A stretch of 64,000 nt of DNA from Mycolicibacterium peregrinum (GCF_001665625.1 NZ_LZSY01000159.1:39282-103281); one strand, 5' to 3'; numbered from the stretch's first letter, positions 27,007 through 36,515 are shown. Numbers and translations are program-made. Notes: generated by a model not told the origin, from the letters alone.

Positions 27007-27752
27007 GCGGAATCCCTTTCTGCCGAAGGGAATACGGATCGCGATAAATCGCGGAGGTAACTGGCGAAGCCGCCGGGAGCGCGGCCGTTCCGCCGCGCTG
27101 ACGTGGTGACCGACAGCGACGGGTCCCGCCGTATCCGATAGGAGGCGGTCTCGAACCTTTCGACCAGTTCGACATCCTCGCCAGTCGTCAGCGGGTGGAA
27201 GCCGCCAACCCGCCAGTATGCGTCGGCACGGAAACCCATGTTGGCGCCGTGGATGTGGTTGTGACTGTTGCTGCCCCGCATATCGGACTCGTATGCATGC
27301 AGGTACCGACGGACCAGTGCGGCGGGGTGATGCCGCCAGTCGGCCACCCGCACCACACCCAGCACCATGTCGGCAGCCGGCGCGGTCTGACGCAGCAGCC
27401 AGTCGGGGTCCACTCGGCTGTCGGCGTCGGTGGTGGCGTACCAGACACGCGAGTCGTCGACGTGGTTGCTCAGCGAGTGCGCGTAGGAGAAACCGGCGGC
27501 TCGGCTCGCACCGACGTTGCCCGCCTCGACACTGACGAAGTGGACGTCGCAGCCGAACTGGCCCGCCAACTGGACGCTGCTGTCGTCACAGGAATCGAGG
27601 ACGACTACGACCAGCACCGGCCCCTGCCAACATGCCGCGGCCGTGGTGATCCCGCGCAGGCAGCGAGGCAACACTGCAGCTTCGTTGTGGGCCGGTATCA
27701 CCACCACGGCCTGATCGAAGGCGGTCTCCAAGTGGTTCGGCCGTGCGGTCAT
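27003..27752 (-). CDS. Glycosyltransferase family 2
   Basis: 249 aa from the ATG at 27752. GT-A fold: VVIPAHNEAAVLPRCL near 18-33, the metal-binding TDADSRVDPDWL near 105, and the GEDVELVERF acidic pair near 200. No transmembrane segment is evident. First gene of the cassette; the three following genes overlap in series by 4 bp. Confidence 0.88.
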   Translation of the reverse strand: MTARPNHLETAFDQAVVVIPAHNEAAVLPRCLRGITTAAACWQGPVLVVVVLDSCDDSSVQLAGQFGCDVHFVSVEAGNVGASRAAGFSYAHSLSNHVDDSRVWYATTDADSRVDPDWLLRQTAPAADMVLGVVRVADWRHHPAALVRRYLHAYESDMRGSNSHNHIHGANMGFRADAYWRVGGFHPLTTGEDVELVERFETASYRIRRDPSLSVTTSARRNGRAPGGFASYLRDLSRSVFPSAERDSA

Positions 27753-27839
27753 GGCTGATAGATAGCCATTTCCACCCGATTCCACACCCACTGGCCCCAG
27801 TGGCGGCGGCAACGGGCCCGGCCGTCACCCGACGCAGTG

Positions 27840-28358
27840 TCAGCTGGGCGACTCTTCGGACCCCAGAGTGTCGAAAACTTCGTGATACAGCAGTGAATGC
27901 ACCTGTTCCACCCGCGGAATGTCGTGGAATTCCAGGGGATCCTGCGACGCTGATTCGATGATCAACGTGCCGGTGCGCATCAGCCGGTCGGTCAGCCCGT
28001 GGCGGAATTCGACGCTGTTGATCCGCGCGAGCGGGATGTCGATGCCCGAGCGGGTCAGGAGGCCGTGCCGGAACATCACCCGGCGGTCGGTGATGACGAA
28101 ATGGGTGGTCCACCAGTTCAGGAACGGCCAGACCGTCAGCCAGCCGACCACGATCAGCCAGATCGCGCCGATCACGATGAACAGGACGTTCTTGGCGGTG
28201 GCCTGCCAGTCCATGGTGTTGACCACGGCTGCGACGAACGCCGAGGCCGCAGTGATCAGGACCAGGACCAGGACCGGTCCGATCAGGCGTTTCCAGTGGG
28301 GGTGCCGGTGCAGCACCACCTGCTCGTCCTTGGCCAGCACATTCTCCGGGTAGCCCAC
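27840..28358 (-). CDS. PH-like domain membrane protein (Rv3278c-like)
   Basis: 172 aa. Two transmembrane helices (~25-48 and 58-80) followed by a bacterial PH (bPH2) domain with the TDRRVMFRHGLLTRSG motif near 95 and RINSVEF near 120. Function unknown. It lies 9 bp after birA, as in M. tuberculosis. Confidence 0.88.
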   Translation of the reverse strand: MGYPENVLAKDEQVVLHRHPHWKRLIGPVLVLVLITAASAFVAAVVNTMDWQATAKNVLFIVIGAIWLIVVGWLTVWPFLNWWTTHFVITDRRVMFRHGLLTRSGIDIPLARINSVEFRHGLTDRLMRTGTLIIESASQDPLEFHDIPRVEQVHSLLYHEVFDTLGSEESPS

Positions 28359-28367
28359 GGCAGAACT

Positions 28368-29168
28368 CTACGACTCCTCGGGGCGCAGGTGCGTGATGTC
28401 GCCCGCAGACAACGTGACCTGTTCGGTTGCGGTGTCGATGATCAGGCGCCCGAGATCGTCGACGTCGACGGCAGTGCCCACCAAGGTGTTGTCGCCGGGA
28501 AGGATCGCGCGGACGCGGCTGCCGATGGTGACGCTGCGGGCACGGTAGTCGGCCGCGAGCGACGGATCGTCATCGCGCCAGGCGGTGATACGTGCGTCGA
28601 GATGGCGCAGCAGGGCCCGCGCGAGCGGCGAGCGGTCCACGGTCGCCGTGCCGAGTTGGGTGAGCGAGGTGGCGCGCGGATCGGGTGCTTCCTCGGCGGT
28701 CATCGTCACGTTCAGGCCGAGGCCGACGACGATGACCGGAGCCGGCGAGGCCACCTCGGCGAGGATGCCGGCCAGCTTTCCGCCGCCTGGTCCTACCAGA
28801 ACGTCATTGGGCCATTTCAGGCCGACCCGCGTCCCGGCGACCTCGGCGACCGCATCGACGGTGGCCAGGCCGGTGGCCAACGGCAGCCACCCCCAACGGT
28901 TCGGGGACACCGCCGAGCCGTCGACGCCGAAGGACACGATCACCTGTGAGCGGGGCGGTGCTGACCAGTGCCTGCCGTGTCGGCCGCGGCCGGCGTGCTG
29001 ATGCTCGGCGAACAGCACCGCGCCGGCGATGTCCTCGCCCGACGCCGCCCGCGCCAACAGGTCGGCATTGGTTGATCCGGTCTCATCGACGACATCGACG
29101 CGCCGCCACGACAGGCCCTCGAGCCCGTCGCGCAAAGTCGTCACGTCCAACGCTGGCCTTGTGTTCAT
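28368..29168 (-). CDS. birA: Biotin--[acetyl-CoA-carboxylase] ligase
   Basis: 266 aa from the ATG at 29168. Attaches biotin to the carboxyl carrier domain of AccA-type subunits, including accA3 in this window. Motifs GRGRHGRHW near 62-70, KWPNDVLVG near 121 and KLAGILAE near 134 form the biotinyl-AMP site. There is no N-terminal HTH, so it is a monofunctional ligase and not a repressor. Confidence 0.95.
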   Translation of the reverse strand: MNTRPALDVTTLRDGLEGLSWRRVDVVDETGSTNADLLARAASGEDIAGAVLFAEHQHAGRGRHGRHWSAPPRSQVIVSFGVDGSAVSPNRWGWLPLATGLATVDAVAEVAGTRVGLKWPNDVLVGPGGGKLAGILAEVASPAPVIVVGLGLNVTMTAEEAPDPRATSLTQLGTATVDRSPLARALLRHLDARITAWRDDDPSLAADYRARSVTIGSRVRAILPGDNTLVGTAVDVDDLGRLIIDTATEQVTLSAGDITHLRPEES

Positions 29169-29192
29169 CGCGGCCAAGCTTACGGCGCGACG

Positions 29193-30323
29193 TCAGCGGG
29201 AAGCCCGGGCAGCGTTGGGCGCCGCCAGGTTGTCGGCGACCTCCTGGTGCCACAGCTCGTTCGCGTGCGTGGTGTCGACCTCCTGCTCGAAGCGGTCGGT
29301 CATGTCCGGTGTGACATCGGCGAGATCGACGTAGAACTGCTCGTACCACCGGCGGTGGTGGTAGACGGGGCCGTCCTCCTCGGTCAGCAGCGGGTTGTCG
29401 ATGCGTGCCTTGTGTTTCCAGATCTCGACGTCCTCCATGAAGCCGTCACCGAACGTCCGGCTCATCGTGGCTGCGAGTTTCTCGGCCTTGTCGCCGGGCA
29501 TCGTTGGATTCTGCTGGACCGCGACACCCCACTGCAGCACGAACGAATCGTGCGTCACCGGGTAGTGGCAGTTGATCAGGGCGATCTCGACGGTGAAGTT
29601 TGGGGCGAGGTCGTTGTGCAACCAGTTGATCATGTAGGCCGGACCGAAATACGTTGCCTCCGAACGCAAGTAGGTGCCGTCCCAGAGTTCTCTGGTGGCG
29701 TAGTCCGGACGTGGCTTGGACTCCATGAACTGGCTGGCCGTGTGGCCTTCGATGACGTTCTTGAAGTACGTCGGGTAGGCGTGATGGATGTAGAAGAAGT
29801 GCGCCATGTCGACGTTGTTGTCGACGATCTCGCGGCAATGCGACCCTTCGATCAGAATCGAATTCCACTGCCACGGCGACCAGATCCCGTCCTCATAGCC
29901 TTCGATGGTGGGCGGCGTCAGCTCGGCCGGGGGCGTCGAGCCCTCTGGATCGTGCCAAACCAGCAGCTGGCCGTTGACCTCGGTCGTGTCCCACTTGCGG
30001 GTACGCGCCAGTCGCGGTGTCCGCTTGGCATATGGCACCAGCTTGCACTTTCCGTCGGCGCCCCAACGCCAGTCGTGGAACGGGCAGGCCAGGTTGTCGT
30101 CCTTGACCGAGCCCATCGACAGGTCACCGCCCATGTGCCTGCAGTACGAGTCGAGTACGTGCAGTGCGCCGGCGGAGTCGGAATAGACGACCAGCTTGGT
30201 GCCGAAGGCTTCGATACCGTGCGGCTTCCCGTCCCGAAACGTGTCAGCGAGGCCGACGCAGTGCCAGCCGCGCGCGAAGCGCGTCATCGCAACGCCGGTG
30301 TCGATTTCCCGGATGTCACTCAT
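29193..30323 (-). CDS. Rieske oxygenase, KshA-like
   Basis: 376 aa. Rieske 2Fe-2S ligands C61-x-H63 and C80-x2-H83; mononuclear iron motif D172-x2-H175-x4-H180 as in 3-ketosteroid 9-alpha-hydroxylase oxygenases. Length matches KshA. It needs a reductase (KshB) that is not in the window. The adjacent flavoprotein resembles KstD, so a steroid-like substrate is likely, but similarity alone does not prove steroid activity. Confidence 0.88.
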   Translation of the reverse strand: MSDIREIDTGVAMTRFARGWHCVGLADTFRDGKPHGIEAFGTKLVVYSDSAGALHVLDSYCRHMGGDLSMGSVKDDNLACPFHDWRWGADGKCKLVPYAKRTPRLARTRKWDTTEVNGQLLVWHDPEGSTPPAELTPPTIEGYEDGIWSPWQWNSILIEGSHCREIVDNNVDMAHFFYIHHAYPTYFKNVIEGHTASQFMESKPRPDYATRELWDGTYLRSEATYFGPAYMINWLHNDLAPNFTVEIALINCHYPVTHDSFVLQWGVAVQQNPTMPGDKAEKLAATMSRTFGDGFMEDVEIWKHKARIDNPLLTEEDGPVYHHRRWYEQFYVDLADVTPDMTDRFEQEVDTTHANELWHQEVADNLAAPNAARASR

Positions 30324-30334
30324 TGCTACCTCGG

Positions 30335-30356
30335 TTCTTCGCGCAAGCGCTCATCA
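30335..30356 (-). repeat. 22-bp repeat upstream of a start codon, copy 1
   Basis: Read on the minus strand it starts TGATGAGCGCTTGCGC and ends GAAGAA. It begins at the stop codon of the ketosteroid dehydrogenase-like gene and fills most of the 30-nt gap before the Rieske gene. An identical copy precedes maf at 49538-49559. It contains the palindrome GCGCTTGCGC-like core. Confidence 0.8.
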
Positions 30357-31898
30357 CATGTCTCTCCCTAGCATGTCTTTGACCGCCAGGTGGCTGAACA
30401 GCATGCTGGTTCCGATCGGATTTCCGCCGCCCGGATAGGCGGTGCCGCTCGGGGCGGCCATGGTGTTGCCCGCGGCATACAGTCCGGCGATCACCTGACC
30501 GTCCGCGTCGAGCACCCGGGCCGCGGTGTCGGTACGCAACCCGCCCTTGGTGCCCAGGTCGGAAATGCCGAAAGCAGCGGCGTGGAACGGGCCCTTCTCG
30601 ATCGCGACGAGTGGGGATGCGCCGCCGGAGAACGCCCGGTCGTACGCCTCGTCGCCGCGCCCGAAGTCCTCGTCCGAGCCGGCGTCGACGAAGCCGTTGA
30701 AGCGCGCCACGGTGGCAGTCAGGTTCTCGGCGGGAATGCCGATCTTGGCGGCCAGTTCCTCCAGGGTGTCGGCGGTGTGCCACAGCCCGGCGTCGAGGTA
30801 GCGCTGCGTGTCGACCATCGAGACGTTGGTGGCCTTGACGGGAGGGACTTCCCCCTCCCGATCGTCGTAGATCATCCAGTACGGCAACGTCATCGAACCG
30901 TCGGCCAGCCGCGGCAGGATTGCCCGGCCGATCCGGTCGTAGGCGGCAGATTCGTTGACGAAACGCTGTCCGTTCTGGTCGACGAAGATACCGCCGGTGA
31001 ACCACAGCGCGAACGCCGAACGGCCGTCGGGGTGCGTCAACCCCGGGGACCACCAGGCCTGCTCCATCAGGTCGACGTCGGCGCCCACAGCCATCGCCGC
31101 CTGGTGTGCCTGGCCCAGGTTGGCCGGCGGCCCCATGGTGTCGCGGGCGACGCCAGGAACCCCGTGTTCACGGCGCAGTTCGTCGTTGCCTTCGAAGCCG
31201 CCGGCAGCGAGCAGCACTCCGCGGCGGGCCCGGATCGCCCGCCGCTCGCCGTCGGATTCGACGATCGCACCGGTCACGGTCCCGTCCTCGACCACCAATT
31301 CGACCAGCGGGGTGTTGCGGCGAAGTGAGGTATTCGGGTACTGCTCAATGGCTTTGAGGAACCGGGCGATCAGTGCCCGGCCGCCGATGAAGTAGTCATC
31401 CGGCTGCTCGGCGCCCAGCCGGTCGGCGTCCAGCGGGCCTCGTACCAGCTCGCGCAGGTGCGGGGCTTTCTCCACCTTCAGTGGGCGGGCCGCGATGTGG
31501 CGCTGGCCGTCGGCGCGAGCCTTGGGCGCCTTGCCGAAGTAGTCCGGCCACGGCATCGGCGCGAACTTCAGATTCTCGTCGGCTTCCAGGTACTCGATCA
31601 ACCCGGCGCCGCCGCGGACGTAGGTGTCCTGCAGTTCCCGCGGCGTACGGTCCCCGACGACGGCGTGGTAGTACTCCAGCGCATCTTCGATGGTGTCGTC
31701 GGTGCCCGCCCGCTTGAGCACCGGGTTGCACGGGAACCACACGCCGCCGCCACCCGAATACGCTGTGGTGCCGCCGTATTTGTCGCTGGCTTCCACCAGG
31801 ATCACCGACAGACCCTCGCGAGCCGCGGTGTAGGCGCCGGTCACGCCGCCACCTCCGGATCCCGCGACCAGGACGTCACATTCCTCTGCCCATTTCAT
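30354..31898 (-). CDS. 3-ketosteroid-delta1-dehydrogenase-like flavoprotein
   Basis: 514 aa from the ATG at 31898. N-terminal FAD site GSGGGGVTGAYTAA near 13-26. The C-terminal motif AYPGGGNPIG near 483 keeps the Tyr and Gly spacing (Y-x3-G) used by KstD to bind the 3-keto group. Family: KstD/fumarate reductase flavoproteins. It follows the acyl-CoA ligase by 10 bp in one operon. Confidence 0.85.
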   Translation of the reverse strand: MKWAEECDVLVAGSGGGGVTGAYTAAREGLSVILVEASDKYGGTTAYSGGGGVWFPCNPVLKRAGTDDTIEDALEYYHAVVGDRTPRELQDTYVRGGAGLIEYLEADENLKFAPMPWPDYFGKAPKARADGQRHIAARPLKVEKAPHLRELVRGPLDADRLGAEQPDDYFIGGRALIARFLKAIEQYPNTSLRRNTPLVELVVEDGTVTGAIVESDGERRAIRARRGVLLAAGGFEGNDELRREHGVPGVARDTMGPPANLGQAHQAAMAVGADVDLMEQAWWSPGLTHPDGRSAFALWFTGGIFVDQNGQRFVNESAAYDRIGRAILPRLADGSMTLPYWMIYDDREGEVPPVKATNVSMVDTQRYLDAGLWHTADTLEELAAKIGIPAENLTATVARFNGFVDAGSDEDFGRGDEAYDRAFSGGASPLVAIEKGPFHAAAFGISDLGTKGGLRTDTAARVLDADGQVIAGLYAAGNTMAAPSGTAYPGGGNPIGTSMLFSHLAVKDMLGRDM

Positions 31899-31908
31899 GC
31901 GGACCGCC

Positions 31909-33567
31909 TCATAGGTAACGCTGCCTCCCGTACTGCGCGAACTCGGCGTCCAGCGCCTGCTTGTCATCGTCGCCCATGGCCAGATACGCCGGTGCTCCGC
32001 GTCCCGCCCACCGGTACACCACATCGTCGGTGTGCCAGCGTTCCTGCTGCAGTTCCCGTTTGAGCACCTTGTTGGACCCGGTCACCGGCAGATTCTTGGA
32101 TACCCGCAGGAAACGCGGAATTGCCTTGGTGCCCAGGTCATCCTGTTCGGACAGGTAGGACACGAAGGCGGCGGGGTCGAAGCCGGCGGGATCGGCCACC
32201 TCGATCGCAGCCATCACCTGATCGCCCGAGCGCGGATCGGGCACCGCGTAGACGCCGGCCGCCACCACATCGGGATGGCGGCGCAGCACCCGCTCGATGT
32301 TGAGCGCGGAGGTGTTCTCGCCGTCCACCCGGATCCAGTCGCCGCGACGGCCCGCGAAGTAGATGAACCCCTGCTCGTCGAGATAACCGAGATCACCCGT
32401 CCAGTACCAGCCGTTGCGGATACGTTCGGCGTTGGCCTCGTCGTTCTTGTAGTAGCCCTCGAACGTGCGGGTGCCGAACTTGTCGACGATCTCCCCCACC
32501 GCGTCGTCGGGGTTGAGGACCCGGCCGTGCTCATCGAAAACCGCAGGCGCACAATCGTTCAGCGATTCGGGGTCGATGATCGCCACCCCCTCATGCGCGG
32601 GCCGGCCGAGCGCACCCGGCGGCATGTCGGGGGCCAGCACCACTGCCCCACCGCCTTCGCTGGAGCCGTAGCCCTCGAACAGTTCGGCGTCGAAGCGGCG
32701 GCGGAACTCGTTCTGGTCATCGGGCGACGCCTCGGTACCGAAGCCGCGGACCAACGGGTTCTCGGCATCGTCGGGTTGTTCGGCGGTGGCCATCAGATAG
32801 CCGAGCGCCTTTCCCACATAGGTGAAGAACGTCGCGCCGAAGTACCGCACGTCGGGCAGGAAACCGGACGCCGAGAAGGATGGCGTCAGGCACACCGTGG
32901 CACCGACGGACAACGCCGGCGCCCACAGCGCCATGATGGCGTTGCCGTGGAACAGCGGCATGCAGCAGTACTCCACGTCCTCGCGCACATGGCCGAACTT
33001 CTCGGCGGCCGCATAGCCGATCCGGGCCAGCCTGCCCTGGCTGCAGATGACGGCCTTGGAGGCGCCCGTCGTTCCCGAGGTGAACAGCAGCAACATCAGG
33101 GAGTCCTCGGTGACCCCGGGCGCGACCGCAGGGGTGACACGATGTGCGTCGAGTTGCGCCGCATGGTCCGGGCTGTCGACCACCAGGAACTGGTCCGGCG
33201 TCAACCCGAGGTCGAGGTCACTCAGACGCGCGGCACCCGCGGTGTCGGTGACGATCAATTGGCAGTCGGCAAGCCGGATTTCGGCTGCGAGCTCGGCGGC
33301 GCCCCTGGTCGGGTTGATCCCGACGATGGTCGCCCCGACCAGGGCCGCACCACCGAGCCAGAACAGGAAGTCCGGCACGTTGTCCAGCAGCACGCCGATG
33401 TGCAGCGGGCCGTCCACCCGCATCGCCTCCGCCAGCGCACCACGCGCCGCGGATTCGGCAACCACCTCTTCCCACGTCCAGTCCCGGTCGCGGGTGCGCA
33501 GGCCGAGGTGTTGGTCGCCGACCCGGTCGAGCAGCAGTGAGGCGATGTCGGTTCGAGCGTCAGGCAT
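31909..33567 (-). CDS. AMP-binding acyl-CoA synthetase (FadD17-like)
   Basis: 552 aa. P-loop-like LFTSGTTGASKAV near 160-172, EGYGSSEGG near 300, GYYKNDEAN near 370, WYWTGDLGYLDEQGF near 385 and the C-terminal lysine motif GSNKVLKREL near 510 define a complete adenylate-forming ligase. Activates a carboxylic acid as CoA thioester; similarity to FadD17 suggests a sterol-derived or branched acid. Overlaps the SnoaL-like gene by 8 bp. Confidence 0.88.
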   Translation of the reverse strand: MPDARTDIASLLLDRVGDQHLGLRTRDRDWTWEEVVAESAARGALAEAMRVDGPLHIGVLLDNVPDFLFWLGGAALVGATIVGINPTRGAAELAAEIRLADCQLIVTDTAGAARLSDLDLGLTPDQFLVVDSPDHAAQLDAHRVTPAVAPGVTEDSLMLLLFTSGTTGASKAVICSQGRLARIGYAAAEKFGHVREDVEYCCMPLFHGNAIMALWAPALSVGATVCLTPSFSASGFLPDVRYFGATFFTYVGKALGYLMATAEQPDDAENPLVRGFGTEASPDDQNEFRRRFDAELFEGYGSSEGGGAVVLAPDMPPGALGRPAHEGVAIIDPESLNDCAPAVFDEHGRVLNPDDAVGEIVDKFGTRTFEGYYKNDEANAERIRNGWYWTGDLGYLDEQGFIYFAGRRGDWIRVDGENTSALNIERVLRRHPDVVAAGVYAVPDPRSGDQVMAAIEVADPAGFDPAAFVSYLSEQDDLGTKAIPRFLRVSKNLPVTGSNKVLKRELQQERWHTDDVVYRWAGRGAPAYLAMGDDDKQALDAEFAQYGRQRYL

Positions 33568-34123
33568 TGGCTTGGGCGGCGGCGCGCTTCTGGTCGATGT
33601 AGGCCTGCGGCAGGTCCTCCTGGCTCAGCTTGGTCACGCTGACCGGGCCGGTCTGGTAGGCGTCCTCACCGACGATCAGGCCGTCGGCGTCGATCGGCCA
33701 GTTGATGAGCTGACGGAACAGCAACAGGTAATCGCCGGCCGGGTCTTCGACCTCGACACCGATCGCCTGCGCGGCCGCGCCCGGGTAGATCATCTTCATC
33801 CAGCCTTCGGTCATCACCAGATCATCGTCGACGGCGAGGCGATCGATCTCGAAAACGAGATGGTTGGCGCCACTGGCCACGAATGCCTCGTAGTAGGCGC
33901 GCACGCCCTCGGTGGTCTTGGGGCCCATATCGGCGTTCGCGTACCAGAAGTGGTAGTCCGGGTTCGGGGCCAGGGTGGCCATCAGCCGCTCCATGTCGGG
34001 CTCGGCCTCGGCCTTCATGTGCTCGAGAACGATGCTGAGCACCTGACGGTGCCGCTCGTTGGTGGTGACGGCAAGACGCTCTTCCACGGGAACCCAGGTC
34101 TTGGTCGGGTCGATAACGGCCAT
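33560..34123 (-). CDS. SnoaL/NTF2-like protein
   Basis: 187 aa from the ATG at 34123, preceded by AAGGAGG. Predicted cone-shaped alpha+beta barrel of the NTF2 superfamily (HFWYANADMGPKTTEGVRAYYEAF; LLLFRQLINWPIDADGLIVGE). Such proteins in steroid clusters act as isomerases, dehydratases or small-molecule binders. First gene of the four-gene catabolic operon. Confidence 0.8.
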   Translation of the reverse strand: MAVIDPTKTWVPVEERLAVTTNERHRQVLSIVLEHMKAEAEPDMERLMATLAPNPDYHFWYANADMGPKTTEGVRAYYEAFVASGANHLVFEIDRLAVDDDLVMTEGWMKMIYPGAAAQAIGVEVEDPAGDYLLLFRQLINWPIDADGLIVGEDAYQTGPVSVTKLSQEDLPQAYIDQKRAAAQANA

Positions 34124-34266
34124 GTCGGCCTCCTTGTCGGTTGTGAGCTCGTGTGGGCTGCACCGCAATCTTGGCCAATGAGGTGATGGCGGTCACCCGC
34201 CACCTGTCGGTCTATTCCACCAATTCATCCGACAGTTGTCGACCGGATCGAGCTGCGCCTGCCGAC

Positions 34267-34315
34267 TGGCCACTTATGCCACGGCCATCGCGATATGGCG
34301 TGCCATAAGTGGCCA
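34267..34315. repeat. 49-bp palindromic element, copy B
   Basis: Begins TGGCCACTTATG and ends CATAAGTGGCCA, with inner CCACG/CGTGC pairing. It lies 22 bp beyond the stop of the PucR-type regulator and about 140 bp upstream of the SnoaL-like gene. Same core length and ends as the copies at 18546 and 57601. Could terminate the regulator transcript. Confidence 0.78.
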
Positions 34316-34336
34316 CTCGCCGGCGAGGCCCGGCGC

Positions 34337-35479
34337 CTACAGCAGGTCCGCATCGGCGAGTTCGGCCGAGGACATCGCGATCCGCCGCACCATGAGCACC
34401 AGCGTGCCAAGGAAGCGGTCGACAGGGTCGTCGAAATCCCATCCCATCGCGGCCTGCACACGCGCCAGCCGCGCCGCGACGGTGCTGTGGTGCACGTGCA
34501 GTTCGGCGGCGGTCCGCCGCAGCGAGCCGTACACGAAGAACGCCTCGGTGGTCCGCACGTCGAGATCCCCGGCAGGAGATGCCGCAATCTCGTTGATATG
34601 GGCCACATCTCGGTTGCGACGCACCCGGTCGATCGGCAGGTCGGCCAGAAGTTCCAGTGAGCTCAGCCGCTCGTAGGCCACCACCCGCCTGCCGAATCCG
34701 GTCGATGAGGCGAACCGCAACGCGCGCACGGCCTCATGCCAAGAGCTCGACGCGCTGAATGCGTTTCCCACGGAGCCGATTCCGACCCACGGTCCCGACG
34801 CGGTGCCGACATTCACCACTGTCGGGAACTGCTCGACGATGACGCGCTCCAGGCGGTCCGAGAACTCACGTATGTCGAACGATCCCTGACACACGATGGC
34901 CGTCGCGTTACCGATGACGGCGGACCGCACCGCCGGCGCGGGCAGCTCGCCGGTGATGAGCCGCACCGTCTCCCGCGGCGGATGTCCCGATGCCGCCAGC
35001 ACAAATGTCGGCCGGCTCTCGTCGAGCCCCAACAGTCGGATGGCCCGGGCCCGGTCTTCACGGTGCTCTTTGGCCGACAGCACGACCTCGAGCAGTGCCG
35101 GGTCCCCGAGGTGCGGTGTCCCGCTTACCCCGGTCCGTGCCGCGACGCGACCCAGTACCCGTCGCAGCCGGTCCAGCAGCACCTCGTCCAGCGGATGCCC
35201 GGATCCGTCACGTTCCACCCAGACGAGCGTCTCGTGCTGATCCGATGTCGGCGCGGCGGTGTCGTCGATCGGATCGAGCCGTCCCGACGCGTCGTAGCGG
35301 ACAACGGTGCCGCCGGGCCAACGGACCCCGACCGGGCAACCCGCCGTCAACGCGGCAAACCGCACGGCGGCGTCGGCGTTGACCTCCTGCTCCTCCAGCC
35401 CGTCGAATTGCGTGATGAGCCGCAGCACCGATGCGGGGTCGGTGCCCAGTTCGGACAGCACCAGCGGCCCGGGGGTCAT
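34337..35479 (-). CDS. PucR-type transcriptional regulator
   Basis: 380 aa from the ATG at 35479; longer readings enter wcaG. The C-terminal HTH of the PucR/CdaR group is clear (GSLRRTAAELHVHHSTVAARLARVQAAMG, residues ~320-348), preceded by a GGDEF-like degenerate middle domain. It lies upstream of, and on the same strand as, the steroid-like operon, so it is the best candidate regulator of that operon. Confidence 0.85.
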   Translation of the reverse strand: MTPGPLVLSELGTDPASVLRLITQFDGLEEQEVNADAAVRFAALTAGCPVGVRWPGGTVVRYDASGRLDPIDDTAAPTSDQHETLVWVERDGSGHPLDEVLLDRLRRVLGRVAARTGVSGTPHLGDPALLEVVLSAKEHREDRARAIRLLGLDESRPTFVLAASGHPPRETVRLITGELPAPAVRSAVIGNATAIVCQGSFDIREFSDRLERVIVEQFPTVVNVGTASGPWVGIGSVGNAFSASSSWHEAVRALRFASSTGFGRRVVAYERLSSLELLADLPIDRVRRNRDVAHINEIAASPAGDLDVRTTEAFFVYGSLRRTAAELHVHHSTVAARLARVQAAMGWDFDDPVDRFLGTLVLMVRRIAMSSAELADADLL

Positions 35480-35513
35480 GGTCGAGAGCGTAGGCCCACG
35501 GCTGGGCAGGCCC

Positions 35514-36515
35514 TCAGGCGAGTGCCACCCGCCTGACGTCCGCCCGATTCTGTCGGTACCACGCCAGGGTCTGCTCGATCCCGTCATGCAGCGAAATCGA
35601 CGGTTGCCAACCGCTGTCCCGCAAGGTGCTGATGTCCAGCAGCTTGCGGGGGGTGCCGTCGGGCTTGCTGGTGTCCCAGGCCGTCTCGCCCTCGTATCCC
35701 ACTGCAGTCGCGACGAGCTGCGCTGTCTCTCGGATCGAGTGGTCTGTCCCGGTGCCCACGTTGACCTGTTGTGGCCCGTCGAACTGCTGAAGCAGATGTA
35801 GACAGGCCGACGCCATGTCGTCGACATGCATGAACTCACGGCGCACGGTGCCGGTGCCCCAGTTCGTCACCTGGGACTTGCCCGATTCCTTCGCTTCTTC
35901 GTACCGGTGGATCAAGGCCGGTAGGACGTGCGAGGTCGTCGGGGAGAAATTGTCACCGGGCCCGTACAGGTTCGTCGGCATTGCCGATATCCACGGCAAG
36001 CCGTATTGCCGCCGTACCGCCTGGACGGCCACGATTCCGGCGATCTTCGCGATCGCGTAGGCATCGTTGGTCTCCTCCAGGGATCCGGTCAGCAATGCAT
36101 CCTCGGTGATCGGCTGTGCTGCCATCTTCGGGTAGATGCATGACGATCCGAGAAAGAGCAGACGCTGGGTGCCGTATTTGAGCGCCGCGTCCATCACGTT
36201 GGTCTGTATCCGCAGATTCTCGGAGATGAAGTCCACCGGGTAGGTCTTGTTCGCCAGGATTCCACCGACCCGCGCTGCCGCCAAAATCACCACCGGTGGT
36301 TGGGTTTTCGCGAAGAACTCGAATGTCGCCGCCCGGTCGGTCAGATCCAACTCACGGTGCGACCGGCCGATGAGATCGGTAAATCCCTCCGATTGCAGCT
36401 TCCGGTGGATCGCGGACCCGACCATGCCCCGATGGCCGGCGATGTACGTCGGCGCTGCGGGGTCGAGCGGATGTGTCGTGTTGATGAGGTCATTCCGAAG
36501 CAATGTCAGCCCCAC
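35514..36515 (-). CDS. wcaG: GDP-L-fucose synthase
   Basis: 333 aa from the GTG at 36515, overlapping gmd by 10 bp; a TTG at 36503 is an alternative. Epimerises and reduces GDP-4-keto-6-deoxymannose to GDP-L-fucose. NADP motif GHRGMVGSAI near residues 26-36, SSCIYPK near 125, catalytic YxxxK (YAIAKIAG) near 153. With gmd it forms a complete GDP-fucose pathway from GDP-mannose. Confidence 0.92.
   Translation of the reverse strand: MGLTLLRNDLINTTHPLDPAAPTYIAGHRGMVGSAIHRKLQSEGFTDLIGRSHRELDLTDRAATFEFFAKTQPPVVILAAARVGGILANKTYPVDFISENLRIQTNVMDAALKYGTQRLLFLGSSCIYPKMAAQPITEDALLTGSLEETNDAYAIAKIAGIVAVQAVRRQYGLPWISAMPTNLYGPGDNFSPTTSHVLPALIHRYEEAKESGKSQVTNWGTGTVRREFMHVDDMASACLHLLQQFDGPQQVNVGTGTDHSIRETAQLVATAVGYEGETAWDTSKPDGTPRKLLDISTLRDSGWQPSISLHDGIEQTLAWYRQNRADVRRVALA

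Noticed and set aside
34337..35839. Longer reading of the PucR-type regulator to 35839
   Set aside because: The upstream part lies within wcaG; the ATG at 35479 gives a normal regulator.
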